A DNA stretch of 64,000 nucleotides from Laburnicola sp. R22_1 (Eukaryota > Ascomycota > Dothideomycetes > Pleosporales > Didymosphaeriaceae): contig JACONQ010000005.1 in the NCBI GenBank assembly GCA_014281115.1, positions 2,790,001 to 2,854,000 on the forward strand. Direction: 5' to 3'. Of the stretch, positions 21,204 through 31,140 are shown piece after piece. Position numbers and translations under genes: made by a program. Below the pieces are notes generated by a model. The model was not told the DNA's origin. It made no database searches and was given only the letters and a program-made list of their open reading frames with translations. Within the stretch, counting starts at the first letter, position 1, and each line of letters begins with the position of its first letter.

Positions 21204-21219
21204 GCACTATGGAGCATAG
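21204..21219. repeat. Left target-site duplication of the LINE
   Basis: The 16 bases GCACTATGGAGCATAG are repeated exactly at 23465-23480, enclosing the LINE. Confidence 0.85.
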
Positions 21220-23464
21220 ATAGATAGATAGAATTGATTTACGTCCAGTAGACTTGGCTGAGAGCCTTTATCTACATAGGCCTCCCGTGGGGCATGGGGG
21301 ACGCGTCTCTCCCCGTAAGGGGGAGACGGGTCGTGCAATAGCTGCTCTATAAAAGCCTGTTAACTCTCCTAAACTCCTCCGTGCGAGTAAAGTAAGAAGT
21401 CTAGTCTAGCGCCTATGTGCGCAGGATCTTGTCCCTAAGGGAACGTTATATTTACTTGCTTCTTCAATTAAGCCCCATCAGAGCTAGTCAGCTCAAGAAA
21501 GGCGGCGAAGTCCTCTAGGCAGCTGAGGAGCTGCCAAAGGTACTTTTGTCCCTCGCGGGCGTTCGTTAGAGGCCCGCTGGGTCGCTGGGGCCAGCTGGCA
21601 AAGCATCTTCGTGCTTTCCAGCAGTGGACCAGATAGCTAGGGGCCTTTTCTTTTCCGCATGCGCAGGTAAGGGTTGCGTCCTCATGTCTGAATTTCTTGT
21701 AATACCAGGCGTAGTCACCGTGCATGGTCCTAGTTGACAAGAGTTTAGCTAAGATTCGACGGCTAAGGCCAAGCTCCGCTAGTGCAGCCGTGCTCGTGTA
21801 GCATAGGCCCCACTGATTGTACCATATAGAGAGCTTCGTCTTGTGTTGTCTCCACCATTCTATTTCCGCAAGGCGGTGATTAATCCGGGCGTCCAACCGT
21901 AGCCCCGTGATCGTGGGCTCGGCAGCTTATAGTTCTGGAGGGTGAGGGCTGTGAGCCTCTAGGTCCGCTAGGCGATCCGCCTTTTCATTTCCTTGTATGC
22001 CCATGTGTCCTAGGGACCAGCGTACTCGGACGCCTAACGTCTCCATAACCTGTTGGCATCGGAGGAAGGCCCACTGAGAAGAGGGCGGTGCGTTCCCTCG
22101 TAGGCACCATATAACTAACGTGCTGTCGATGCACATCCAGATTCGTTGCATGCGGAGGGCCAGATCGCGCATAACGTGCTCCAGCCCTCGCCATGCCCCT
22201 ACAGCTTCTGCGTCGAACACATGGGAGCGTGCATTAAGTGAGCCTCTGCCTAGGCCAACTTCCCGTCCGCCTTGGTATACAGCGTAGCCGTACGTAACAT
22301 GCTTGATCCCTTCGAGGCTCTGCTCCAAGCCGTCAGAGAAAACCGTGACTTCGTCCCATAGAAGGTGTGCCCACCATTCTTCAAAAGCCTTAGCCACTTC
22401 TCTCTTCTTTACCCCCCCTATTGGGTCCGTCCGACAGTCAGGCGAGTAGTGAGGTTTCATAAGGACCGGTCTTGGGACTAGGTCAAGAAGTGAGCCAACG
22501 CGCTCGACGATAGTCCTGGGTTGCTATGGGCTTCCCGCGCCTCTGCCCCGCCGGATTTGTGGGGTCTGTGCCCGCTCAGTGAGGGGGTGTCTGTCGTCTA
22601 TTGTTTGCAGGTGTACGGCAAACCTGAGCTTCGCGTTTTCGAGGGCAACTGGGCCTGAGGGCAGACCGGCATCCCTGAATAGTGTGGCCGTGGGTGTAGT
22701 CCTGTATACGGGCAGGACGCCTCGTGCGGCGAGGGCCAGCGTCTTGTGGACAATATCGACGTGGTCTCCAAGCCTGGCGCTGACCTCGTCGGCCTGAGCC
22801 TGTCGTCGTATGCGAGCGGGCTTCATGCGACCCCGTACCACGCCTCTGCTCCATAGAGTAGTCGCGGGACGATGCAGGTGATGACGGCCTTGCGCAATGA
22901 AGCCGCCGGGGGCCGCAGGTGGTTCGGGCCAAGCTTCGAATATGAAGGGCCACCTTGCGGGCCTTGGCGGCTCGTTCGGCGACATGTCGCTTAAATGTGA
23001 GCTTTCGGTCGAACCAGACTCCGAGCCATCGGAGTGCTGGCTGCTGTGGCGAGTCCTGATCCTGTGTGACTGGGTGGATCGTTAGTGTGTTGTTGACTAC
23101 GCAGGGTGGCGCTGCGGGCCCTCTTTGGCGGGTGAGGTGTATCGTTTCTATCTTTTCGGGTGCGAAAGCCACTTGGTTGTCGTCTCCCCACTGTATGACG
23201 TCCCTGACGTCATTCGCGACGAGGAGGTTGCTCTCCTCTGGAGTGTGGGCTGCCCTGTAGAGGCAAATGTCGTCGGCATATCCAAAGCGTAGATTGTCGC
23301 CAGCTTTTATAAGTTCAGCGAGGTATAGCGTGTATAGTACTGGTGAAAGTGGCGAGCCTTGTGGAGTGCCGCATTGTACCGGGTGGGTGGGGGTGATCGA
23401 TTTGCCCAGCCTGACCCTCACCCGCCTTTCTGTGAGAAAACTGTTCGTTAGCTGGAGAGCCTTG
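21220..23464 (-). mobile_element. 5'-truncated LINE (Tad/I-like non-LTR retrotransposon), 2245 bp
   Basis: The insert is enclosed by an exact 16-bp target duplication (21204-21219 and 23465-23480). On the minus strand it begins abruptly inside the reverse transcriptase (TNSFLTERRVRVRLG). It continues through RT, RNase H and a C-terminal zinc-knuckle region and ends in a TCTA-type simple repeat (plus strand GATAGATAGATAG at 21219-21231). Abrupt 5' truncation, simple 3' tail and long duplication are hallmarks of target-primed reverse transcription. It landed just 3' of the kinase gene. Few lesions are present compared with the pogo and gypsy copies, so insertion is relatively recent. Confidence 0.88.
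21468..23464 (-). pseudogene. LINE ORF2 remnant: reverse transcriptase and RNase H
   Basis: The RT part (23464 to about 22930) shows QCGTPQGSPLSPVLYTLYLA, the active-site box FGYADDICLY, and then the thumb-side RWLGVWFDRKLTFKRHV. A frameshift near 22920 moves to the connecting region (DIVHKTLALAARGVLPVYRT). A further break leads to RNase H (about 22460-21930) with FSDGLEQ, DAEAVGAW, CIDSTLVIW and GHMGIQGNEKADRLAD, which keep the catalytic D, E, D, D. One TAA (about 21928) separates this from the C-terminal segment (YYKKFRHEDATLTCACGK, VHCWKARR), which contains a CxC...H...C zinc-knuckle-like motif. The upstream RT fingers and all of ORF1 are missing by truncation. Confidence 0.85.
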
Positions 23465-23480
23465 GCACTATGGAGCATAG
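23465..23480. repeat. Right target-site duplication of the LINE
   Basis: Exact repeat of 21204-21219 (GCACTATGGAGCATAG). Removing the LINE plus one copy restores continuous sequence between the kinase and the BTB gene. Confidence 0.85.
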
Positions 23481-23735
23481 CTACGCCGCTGCAGGAAATA
23501 CCGTACCTACTTAGACTGTTGAAGGGGCAAAGACTCTTTCTAAGTCTCCATATGAATACAGCAATATCTGGAAAAGTTTTGTATTTTTTTTCGTTCAATT
23601 TGTGACTGTTGCGTAGTCTATTGTCGTATTTGCGCCTGGTTTGCAGAGGGCCGCAAGAATTTTGTTTTGTGACCCCAGACTTGACTTGGGCAAGTTTCTC
23701 GTAGTATGCAGTCCCCTTGACCACACCACCAATCA

Positions 23736-24516
23736 TCAAGCCCCCTTCCCATTCACACAGACGAGGTGATTAAACTCGATTCTTTTGACCACGACGGTGA
23801 GTTTCTTCGGCTGAATATCATAATACGACCCAAACGTCCGCCTGCGTTCTTCGCAAGGTTTGCAGCCCCATACAGTTTCATAATAGAACCCGCACGAAGC
23901 CCAAATGCGCTGCTCCCCAAAGTAGGAACCGCAATAGCTATCAAGTACCTCCATGTCCGCATGCCATATGTTCGGGTGCCTGTACGAAGAAAGGTCGCCC
24001 TCGGTTACTACCTTCATTTCGACGATCGACTTAACAGCTTCGAGATAGCGTTGCTTTCGTATCCAGTCGCGCAAGGCATGGAGGAGGAAGTAATCCACTT
24101 CCGCTTCGAGTTTGTTGTAGAGCGCGTAGTCAAAGCCTGTCGCTTTGGTCCAGAACAGCGGAAACTTGGCCGGACGTCGCATGAACCGTAAAATGTGGTA
24201 GAATACGTCGGCGTCGGCGTCAATGAAGTAGGTCCCATCGTGCTGTCTATCGCTGCAGTCGTCCCATCTAGCCAGGAAGTTCTGAAGAACGGAGACACTT
24301 GGAGTGTAGCTTTCTGTGTGCGGTATTTGCGACCGGAGACGTCGAGGACGATGTGGTGGGGAGATATGGCGGAGTTTGACTTGGAGTACGAGCGCGACAT
24401 TGGCTTCTCCATCGTGTTCCTGCCATCTGCCACAGTTCTCTGTCAGTCGCGATCGCGGTGGTTTCTGAAGTCCACTTACACATATCCTTGTCTGTCACAT
24501 ATCCCAAAAAGCTCAT
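23736..24516 (-). pseudogene. KCTD-like BTB/POZ domain protein, frameshifted
   Basis: Exon 1 (24516-24480, MSFLGYVTDKDM) joins exon 2 (24426 onward) across a 53-bp GTAAGT...GGCAG intron. The protein then reads SPHHIVLDVSGRKYRTQKAT, a tetramerisation-type BTB start. At about 24275 the frame is lost: SPFF is followed one base out of register by NFLARWDDCSDRQ, DGTYFIDADADVFYHILRF and PLFWTKATGFDYALYNKL, the rest of a normal fungal BTB domain. The second frame runs on to a stop at 23736. Spliced length is 728 nt, one short of a multiple of 3, so a single-base deletion in SPFF-(K/Q)-N explains everything. It is either a recent pseudogene or a sequencing or assembly error. BTB proteins of this class often act as adaptors for cullin-3 ligases. 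Confidence 0.75.
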
Positions 24517-26508
24517 CGTCTTGCTAGCGGACTCTAAAGCTGATTCAACTCTCCTGGTGCAAGCTCAACTCTTTTCACGGCTCTCCATTAGTGTTACTTC
24601 CTGCTTGGGTTCGCCTCAGTAGCACGATACTGCGAATTTTCCTCGCAGAAGGCTTCTTGCCGATCAGAAGATACGTCAAAGGCTGTTTTAATAATAACGA
24701 GTGTGGGGTGCCGTGTGGACAGCGATTGTGGGTAGATGGCAAATGTAGCTGGATGAGGCATTGATGCCAGCACACGCGGCCTTTTAAATATTGCGACGTA
24801 ACTCACATGGGTTGCGGTGTTTGAATCATGGTTCAGTCTAGTTTGACTCACGTATTGCCAAAAAAATAAATTGGACTCGACCTATACGGGTCTCCTCATC
24901 GGCAGGTGAAGAAGTTGCTCATGATGGTGCATCACAGAAAGCTAGGTGCTTCGGTTGACACATGCAGCGCCACGCAGCCAGGGAACCTTTGGAACAAATG
25001 GCATAATTGTGGCTAGAGCAGCGAGCCACCACTCCTGTTGGACTTCGGGTAACCAGAGGATAGTTCAGAATTGAAGTCGCTTTTGCGTGTCAGTTTCCGT
25101 GTTTAATTACTGCTTATACTTCTTTGGCATGCCGGTGATGTATATGTCTTGGAAAGCAGTAGCATGCTAGTTGACTAATTGTTTGTTATTAAAATAGTAC
25201 GAATCTTTTTTTTAGTTTTTTAACTAGTCTGCTGTTTCACTGCGTTTGCCTATTTAGGCTAGCAGCTTGAAGAATGATCAACCAAAAGGCCAATCATTTT
25301 TGTTCTGCAACACGCAAGTTAAATCTATGTATCAACATGTAGGCGAAGCCCAGATGTTGCAACAATCGACAACGGCACCGAGAATATTACGACTACTTGC
25401 GACGCCACCCTAGAAACCTAGTTGCCCGGTTCGTGAGTGCTAGCCTTACCTAAGGAACCCAGTCACACGCGAAACAACAGGAAGTTGACCTGGTCAAGGG
25501 AAGGCGGGATGGGTGGTTGAACTTATCAAGCAAACCTAGCTTACGAAGAAAACCTCTACAGGCGCTGTTGACAACTCTCTTAGAAAGATGACATCGCTAC
25601 TTCGAAATAAACTATCAGGATACATCGTATGATTCTTTCACTGCATCCTGGCCATTTAACATCGCCAGTCAACAGCCTCTTCCTCATCGCAATGATCGCG
25701 ACATGTAGTGCGATTATAATGCTTCGGCTCCCCACTGTAGCTGATTCCAATCGCGCCCTTTTTTTACGTACTTTGGCTGTTAAACCTTGGTTGTGCTTGC
25801 TGTTAAGTTTTATAATCTGTAATAGGTTAGGCCGACTATAAACGGATATGAATGAATGAAAAAAAAATAGTGCGATTATGCCGTCGTGGGAATCTTCTCA
25901 ACAACGAGCTATACAAACAGGGCATCTGGAAGGAAGACTAGGTTATGCGTACCTGGAGACTGTTCAGTGTTCTGTACGTTTGTAATTTCAATAATCTTTG
26001 GAAAGAGAATCTCCAAGCCGCGGCTGACCTTTCCGTCGGCGCTGGGCTGTAGCTTCCGATTCTTGGTAAAGATCGAGCTTTCATCATTTCATGTACACTA
26101 TATAGCGCACGAACTTGCACGCCCACCCTAGCTTCTAATCTCACTTCTCACACCTAATCGCTACATTGTATTGATACAATAATATTCGACAGCAACCTTA
26201 TTTTTCCACCCGCGGGGGTTCTCACTCACTTCAACACCGCTTTGGGGAGGCGGTGAGAGATCTGTACGTCCACACGCTGCAACTTGCAAACGGAGCTCAA
26301 CTAATCACACCGACGTCGCTCTGACCTCTGGACTTGTTCTGTCGAGCTAAACCCCCGGGTCCCGCCTTTGCCGCGAGTTTCTCTACAGCCCGTTATTCTT
26401 GAACCTAACAATGACTTTTTGAGTATTGTCCGTATCGGCACGGTTGATATTGTTACCAGGAATCGATATTGTCTTTCACCACAACCCGAAGGCAACTGTC
26501 AACACACA
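24517..26508. other. Gene-poor boundary between accessory and core blocks
   Basis: Nearly 2 kb with no supported gene. It has homopolymer runs (T-rich near 25205, A-rich near 25858 after a GAAT repeat). The last ~150 bp contain the probable promoter and leader of the next gene. Small open frames here have no recognised features. Confidence 0.45.
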
Positions 26509-28131
26509 ATGGCTTCTACAATAGCGCCCCCAGCAGCCGCCGTGCGAGGCGCCCGCTTCAGCACGCCCGCTCATTATAAAATCCCCCAGTCTTGCGAGCA
26601 GATCAACCCACAACCCACCATGGACCACCCGCCGCACCAAACCCAGATTCTCTCGCTAGCTCCCGAAAATATGACCGCCGCGATGAATGCACCAACAGCT
26701 GAGCCTGCAGCTGTCCAAGGTGTAGAGCAGTCAGTCTGGTCGCACAAGTTCAACATGACGCAACTCATCGGCGTAAATGTTTCGCCCAAGGGATCTGAGG
26801 ACGACGGCGAGCACGAAGTAGAAGACGATGATACGGGTACGATTGAGCATGAGGCGAGCGAACCGCTAGAGGAGGGTCCAAGCGAGCCAACAGAGAAAGT
26901 CTACATATCGTTGAAGAACCTGAAGAAGCACATGAGGCCGTCGAATTCTCCGCCCAAGAAGAGGAAAGAGAAGAAGAATAAGGGCAGTGGACATGCTTAT
27001 CCAAAGGGAAACGCAAAGGCGGTCGACGATAGTTTTATGTTGGATCCGCCGGCGACTACACGGCAGGGACGGCATAACAAGGCGAAGAGGAAGTTCTTCG
27101 ATGACACTCTGCTGGATGATGGAAACTCTGAGGCCCGAAAGAAGCGCCATCGCACCGACGGTACTCCCACCGATACTGGGCTGCCACCACGACGGAACGC
27201 TGCCCCAGAGACCTTGGTAACAGACGATATCGGCCCAGATCACACCCCACCACCTCATCGCTTTGCCGCATCCTTTTCGTCAGAGGTGATTAACCTGTTC
27301 AACCTGCTGAGCGGAAAAGGCTTCACCGAGCTTCCGACCATATCAGGAGCAGACGGCTACGACAGGCCTTGGACCGCAGAGCTACTCACACACCTCTACA
27401 TCTACAGCCTCCAGCAAAACGACGTGGACGTCTGCGATCTCGTCGCCGACGTCTGGATCCGCGCCTTCCAGGAGCGCCACCGCATAAAGCGTCAGCGCAT
27501 ATGGCGCCTCAACAAGCATCACTGCGAGCGCCACAAGCTAAATAACCTCCAATGGCCTGCAGATGGGCTGCCTCCCGCACCGCAATGGCAGCACGATGAT
27601 CCCCTGCCCGATCTGCACCCGGACGTCACGCAGTTCGATATCCAGCTCTTGAACCAACTGTACCACCACACGTCGGCGAAGAAGGGAAACGGCGCACGAC
27701 TCCTTTGGGCAGACGCCCTGGCGCTGTGCGGCGCACAGACTGAGGAACTCTGGACGGAATCGCACAAGGCACGTATCGAGTGGCATCCGGATCTCAAGGA
27801 TAACGTCATGGCCACGTCGCTCCGCTTGGTTGGGGCGCACTTGACGCTGAAGATTGAGGAGGTGAGCGAGGACGCTTGGTGTGCGCGGTATCACATGCAT
27901 TATCAGCGGGAGCAGCTGTGCTATCGTTCTGCGGAGACGAAGAAGAAGAATTCGGAGAGGCAGGTGGAGGCCGGGACGAGGGTTGAGGACAGACCAGATG
28001 AGCGGGTACAGCGACCGCAGAGGCATGTGAAGTTTGCGGAAGAGCAAAATACGGTCGAGGTACTGGGGGACAGTGGTTACAGCGAGGCTGCTGATGGCGA
28101 CAGCGACAGCGAGGTGTCAGAGATGGAGTGA
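26509..28131 (+). CDS. Conserved-looking nuclear hypothetical protein
   Basis: An intronless ORF of 540 aa. The ATG at 26509 (MASTIAPPAAAVRGARF) is chosen because the in-frame sequence upstream reads like leader. Residues ~90-230 are acidic and then strongly basic (PPKKRKEKKNKG, a good nuclear localisation signal), followed by a charged disordered part. The region ~240-470 appears folded and helical with many Trp and His (RPWTAELLTHLYIYSLQQND, DVWIRAFQERHRIKRQRIWR, GARLLWADALALCGAQ). An acidic tail ends the protein (DGDSDSEVSEME). I recognise no named domain. Pattern and composition suggest a chromatin or nuclear protein, which is inference only. Confidence 0.75.
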   Translation: MASTIAPPAAAVRGARFSTPAHYKIPQSCEQINPQPTMDHPPHQTQILSLAPENMTAAMNAPTAEPAAVQGVEQSVWSHKFNMTQLIGVNVSPKGSEDDGEHEVEDDDTGTIEHEASEPLEEGPSEPTEKVYISLKNLKKHMRPSNSPPKKRKEKKNKGSGHAYPKGNAKAVDDSFMLDPPATTRQGRHNKAKRKFFDDTLLDDGNSEARKKRHRTDGTPTDTGLPPRRNAAPETLVTDDIGPDHTPPPHRFAASFSSEVINLFNLLSGKGFTELPTISGADGYDRPWTAELLTHLYIYSLQQNDVDVCDLVADVWIRAFQERHRIKRQRIWRLNKHHCERHKLNNLQWPADGLPPAPQWQHDDPLPDLHPDVTQFDIQLLNQLYHHTSAKKGNGARLLWADALALCGAQTEELWTESHKARIEWHPDLKDNVMATSLRLVGAHLTLKIEEVSEDAWCARYHMHYQREQLCYRSAETKKKNSERQVEAGTRVEDRPDERVQRPQRHVKFAEEQNTVEVLGDSGYSEAADGDSDSEVSEME

Positions 28132-28576
28132 ATTTGGACTGGCTTATATTGCTGATGTTTGGGTGTATGTGCGGACTTGATTCTGGATTGAGCGGCTGGA
28201 TATTAACCCATGGTTTGCATTCAAGGATTGGAAGATGGGTTTCTTGTAGCTGGGATTCCTGATCTCGGGTCATAATGTATGTATAATCGGATTGTGAAAC
28301 GTGCCTCTCTTGATGATTTCTGGAATGTGTTTATTATGCGTCGGAGCCCTCACAGATGCAGTCAGTGGGTGATGTCTCTGCCAATCTATATTAACACCAA
28401 TCAAGCAGCAGTCTCACACACCCCACACCCATATGGCACACCCCGCCACACGGACCCTAAAAAGCCCCGACACGCCGTCATCCTCCCAACACGCAACACT
28501 CCCGGCTGCCTCTCACCATCTAGCCAGACACAGACACACACTACGAACGCCTCACAACATGCCTACCCCTCTTCCC
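28132..28576. other. Intergenic region upstream of the Hsp20 gene
   Basis: No gene seen. C-rich low-complexity stretches (28415-28530) precede a CCCCT stress-response-like element at about 28565-28569 and the heat-shock element. Confidence 0.4.
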
Positions 28577-28577
28577 A

Positions 28578-28590
28578 TTCTCGAACCTTC
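28578..28590. promoter_or_regulatory. Perfect three-unit heat-shock element
   Basis: The sequence TTCTCGAACCTTC matches TTCnnGAAnnTTC, the binding site of the Hsf1 trimer, without mismatch. It lies about 150 bp upstream of a TATA box and 240 bp upstream of the Hsp20 start codon, so the gene is probably heat inducible. Confidence 0.75.
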
Positions 28591-28735
28591 GCAAATCACC
28601 CGAATCGCTTTCGCGATTGGACCGCTGGTCCACGGTGGCGCTGTTCCCGCTGACGTAGCGTGTGGCGAGCAAGATAGGCAGGTAGGCGTACGTATGCTCG
28701 CACGTGAGTGTTGATGCCTACGAGGTGTGGGAGGG

Positions 28736-28741
28736 TATATA
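28736..28741 (+). promoter_or_regulatory. TATA box of the Hsp20 gene
   Basis: TATATA within GAGGGTATATAGAGG, 93 bp before the start codon, followed by a pyrimidine-rich leader. A strong TATA is typical of stress genes. Confidence 0.65.
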
Positions 28742-28828
28742 GAGGGATGTAAAAGGCACAAAATATCTTCCTCATTCCTCATCACTTCCAACTTGCACTT
28801 TTCAAGTTTTATCTTTCTGAAAGAAAAA

Positions 28829-29827
28829 ATGCCATCGGTCAATTATATGAACCAGTCTGCACCCTTTTGGGATTGGGTGGCTAGCCTTGAGCAGGATGGC
28901 ATGAATCATCCTTGGTTCTCGCAGAATCAGGACAGTAACGGCAATGGGCGTGACGACGGAGACGCTGCTGAGCGTCCGGCTTTTGGGCCTTGGGGATGGG
29001 GCTTCCCGGGTTTGGGGGGTCGCGCGTTTCCTCATCGCGGACCGCCGCCGCATCGCCAGCACGACGAACATGACGAAGAGAAAGGCAAGGACAACGAGAA
29101 GGATGAAGAGAAGGACAACGACAAGGACAAGGACAAGGAAGACGTTAACGACAAAGACAACGACGTCGGACCATCCGGCAGCGGCTCCGAGAGCGAAGGC
29201 TGCTGTCGTCGCCATGGACGCTGTGGTTCTCGTCGCAGTCGCCGCGGCTGCGGAGGTCGTCAAGGCTTCGGTGGTCCGTCCGATCATGCCCACCACGATC
29301 CTCCCCATGGCCCAGCTCATGGACCAGGACGCCACGGTGGACCTCGTCACGGACGACGCGGTGGATGGGGTCCATGGGGTCGTGGCGGCTTCGCCGGGCC
29401 CGCCTTCAATCCCTTCGCTTTCGCCAGCTCGTTCTTAGACCCGACGCCCGCCGCCAAAGATGACAACGCAGACTTCACGCCTGAAGCCGACATCTTCGAT
29501 ACGCCTACGTCGTTCGTGGTTCATGTCTCGCTGCCGGGCGCGAAGAAGGAAGACGTAGGCGTCAACTGGGACGCTGAGAAATCTGAGCTTTCAATCGCTG
29601 GGGTCATCTATCGTCCGGGAGACGAAGAGTTTTTGAAGACGCTGGCCATGGACGAGAGGAAGGTTGGGCCCTTTGAGAGAAAAGTGAGGCTGGGGACGAG
29701 GGCGAATCCTGCAGCTATTGATGTAGATGGCATTAGTGCGAAGTTGGAGGATGGTGTGTTGAGGGTCGATGTGCCGAAGATGGGTGACAGTGGATTCGTG
29801 GAGGTGCGCAAGGTGGACATTCAGTAG
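28829..29827 (+). CDS. Hsp20/alpha-crystallin small heat-shock protein with long charged insert
   Basis: The ORF of 332 aa starts at ATG 28829 after a GAAAGAAAAA leader. The N-terminal arm ([16 protein letters not shown]) is followed by a Gly/Pro-rich part, a highly charged stretch of Asp, Lys and Glu (about residues 76-112), a Cys/Arg-rich and His/Gly-rich linker (about 120-190), and the alpha-crystallin domain (about 217-318: [45 protein letters not shown], the last matching the family's A.L.nGvL.i..PK box). Small heat-shock proteins are ATP-independent holdases that form oligomers and bind unfolding proteins. The low-complexity insert makes it about twice the usual 150-230 aa and separates arm from domain. 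The promoter has a heat-shock element and TATA box. No intron. Confidence 0.85.
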   Translation: MPSVNYMNQSAPFWDWVASLEQDGMNHPWFSQNQDSNGNGRDDGDAAERPAFGPWGWGFPGLGGRAFPHRGPPPHRQHDEHDEEKGKDNEKDEEKDNDKDKDKEDVNDKDNDVGPSGSGSESEGCCRRHGRCGSRRSRRGCGGRQGFGGPSDHAHHDPPHGPAHGPGRHGGPRHGRRGGWGPWGRGGFAGPAFNPFAFASSFLDPTPAAKDDNADFTPEADIFDTPTSFVVHVSLPGAKKEDVGVNWDAEKSELSIAGVIYRPGDEEFLKTLAMDERKVGPFERKVRLGTRANPAAIDVDGISAKLEDGVLRVDVPKMGDSGFVEVRKVDIQ

Positions 29828-31140
29828 ATGTTCAAGGATGGGTATCCTGTGGTAAGTGTCGGTTTATGCGATTCATTGGGCACATAGGGTAGTAAACTTA
29901 GGTATAAAGAACAGTTTTCATTGAACATCTGGACTTCTTTCGAATACGTGATAATGAAATATGCGCGTGAAACATGTAACATCCCGTCGATGCACATTCT
30001 GGCACACAAACTCCACCCTCTGATGCCGTGCGGCCTTGGACCTATAGCTGCGTCAGCAAGATTCAACTTGAACTCCAAGCTGATAAATGCGATAAGAGTA
30101 CTGCCTCAGAGAGAAGATTCGCTCGTCAAGACCTCCCACCACATCCGCTCCCACCTCCCCAGCGCTCTGCACCACCAAGTTACCCATGGCCTCGCAGCTC
30201 CGTATCGACTAGACGTGGGTGCTCCGAACACGGCCCGAGTCCAGCGCCATGGTCATCGACCGCTGACTCACGCCAGGTTGAGAGCTTGGTCTTGGAGCGA
30301 AGGGTGAGTGCAGGAGGGACGGGGGTGGTTTGGACTAAGGATGATTGTTGCATCATTGGCGTTAGCGCTAAGGGGATAATGAAACGTACCGTTGGATGAA
30401 GGCCTGCGTGCGGTGGAAGTACGATGCAGCTGGTTGAGAACTGGAGGCTGAGGGTGTTGAAGAGGACGGGGAGAGGGAGCGTTTTATAGAAGGCGCACGG
30501 GTGAGCTAGCCGGTAGCGTGGCGCGAGAGCAGGTGACGTTTTACCTCGAGTGTGTTTGGATTGCGGTGAGTGAAGGTGAGAGTGAGCGCGTACTATTTAA
30601 TGATCTCACTATGGACAAGACTGAAAATACGTGATTGAGTAACTCTCAAAAAGCCGTTGACTGACTGTAATCGATCCAAAGTTGCCTCGCTCGCCCTCAA
30701 CCTTCCTAATCAGGCAGTATTCCAAAAGCTGTGGATTGCCTAGGACTGTCCGGTCCCCCCGGGGCCGAGAACCGTCACCGCCTGCGCGGGCATGCCAATT
30801 CCACGTGCTATTCATGCACCTACAAATACCACGATCAACGACGATTTCAAAGAGCCACCCAATAAGAAAGTGCAGAATCCCGCAACTGCATCTTCCGTTC
30901 CTACTTTTGATTATCGTCCACCATCGTAACAACATCTATTTATTCATATATACTGCGCCATGGCCAACCGATGTTGGGCACTTTGTATCCGGTGAGCAAA
31001 ATGCATGCAACGAAGCCTTGGAAAATTGAACGCACTACAAGCACAAACAAGTACAACATACGTAAATATAAGCTACTAGAATCCTCACACTAAGTAATCG
31101 GGTTATAATGCACAAGTCATAGAGAACTTCATTAAGAAAA
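29828..31140. other. Intergenic region without a supported coding gene
   Basis: Apart from the putative minus-strand transcript at 30048-30489, nothing convincing is seen. A 123-codon plus ORF at 30028-30399 lies antisense to it and has no features. Confidence 0.4.
30048..30489 (-). other. Possible spliced minus-strand transcript (TATA, leader, two introns), no clear protein
   Basis: On the minus strand a TATA box (CTATAAAA, 30489-30482) is followed by a C/T-rich leader typical of fungal 5' UTRs. A well-formed intron comes next, 30389-30335 (GTACGTTT ... GCTAAC ... CCTTAG), and a second possible donor GTGAGT at 30271 has an acceptor GACGCAG at 30048. No ATG occurs in the leader exons. Downstream ATGs open only short frames of about 58 codons. 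It could be a non-coding RNA or a small protein gene. Confidence 0.3.

Noticed and set aside
23481..23739. Apparent N-terminal extension of the LINE reverse transcriptase
   Set aside because: Lies outside the 16-bp target duplication, so it is host flank that happens to be in frame with the RT.
28802..29438. Long antisense and alternate-frame ORFs over the Hsp20 gene
   Set aside because: Shadows of the repetitive GAC/AAG codons of the charged insert.
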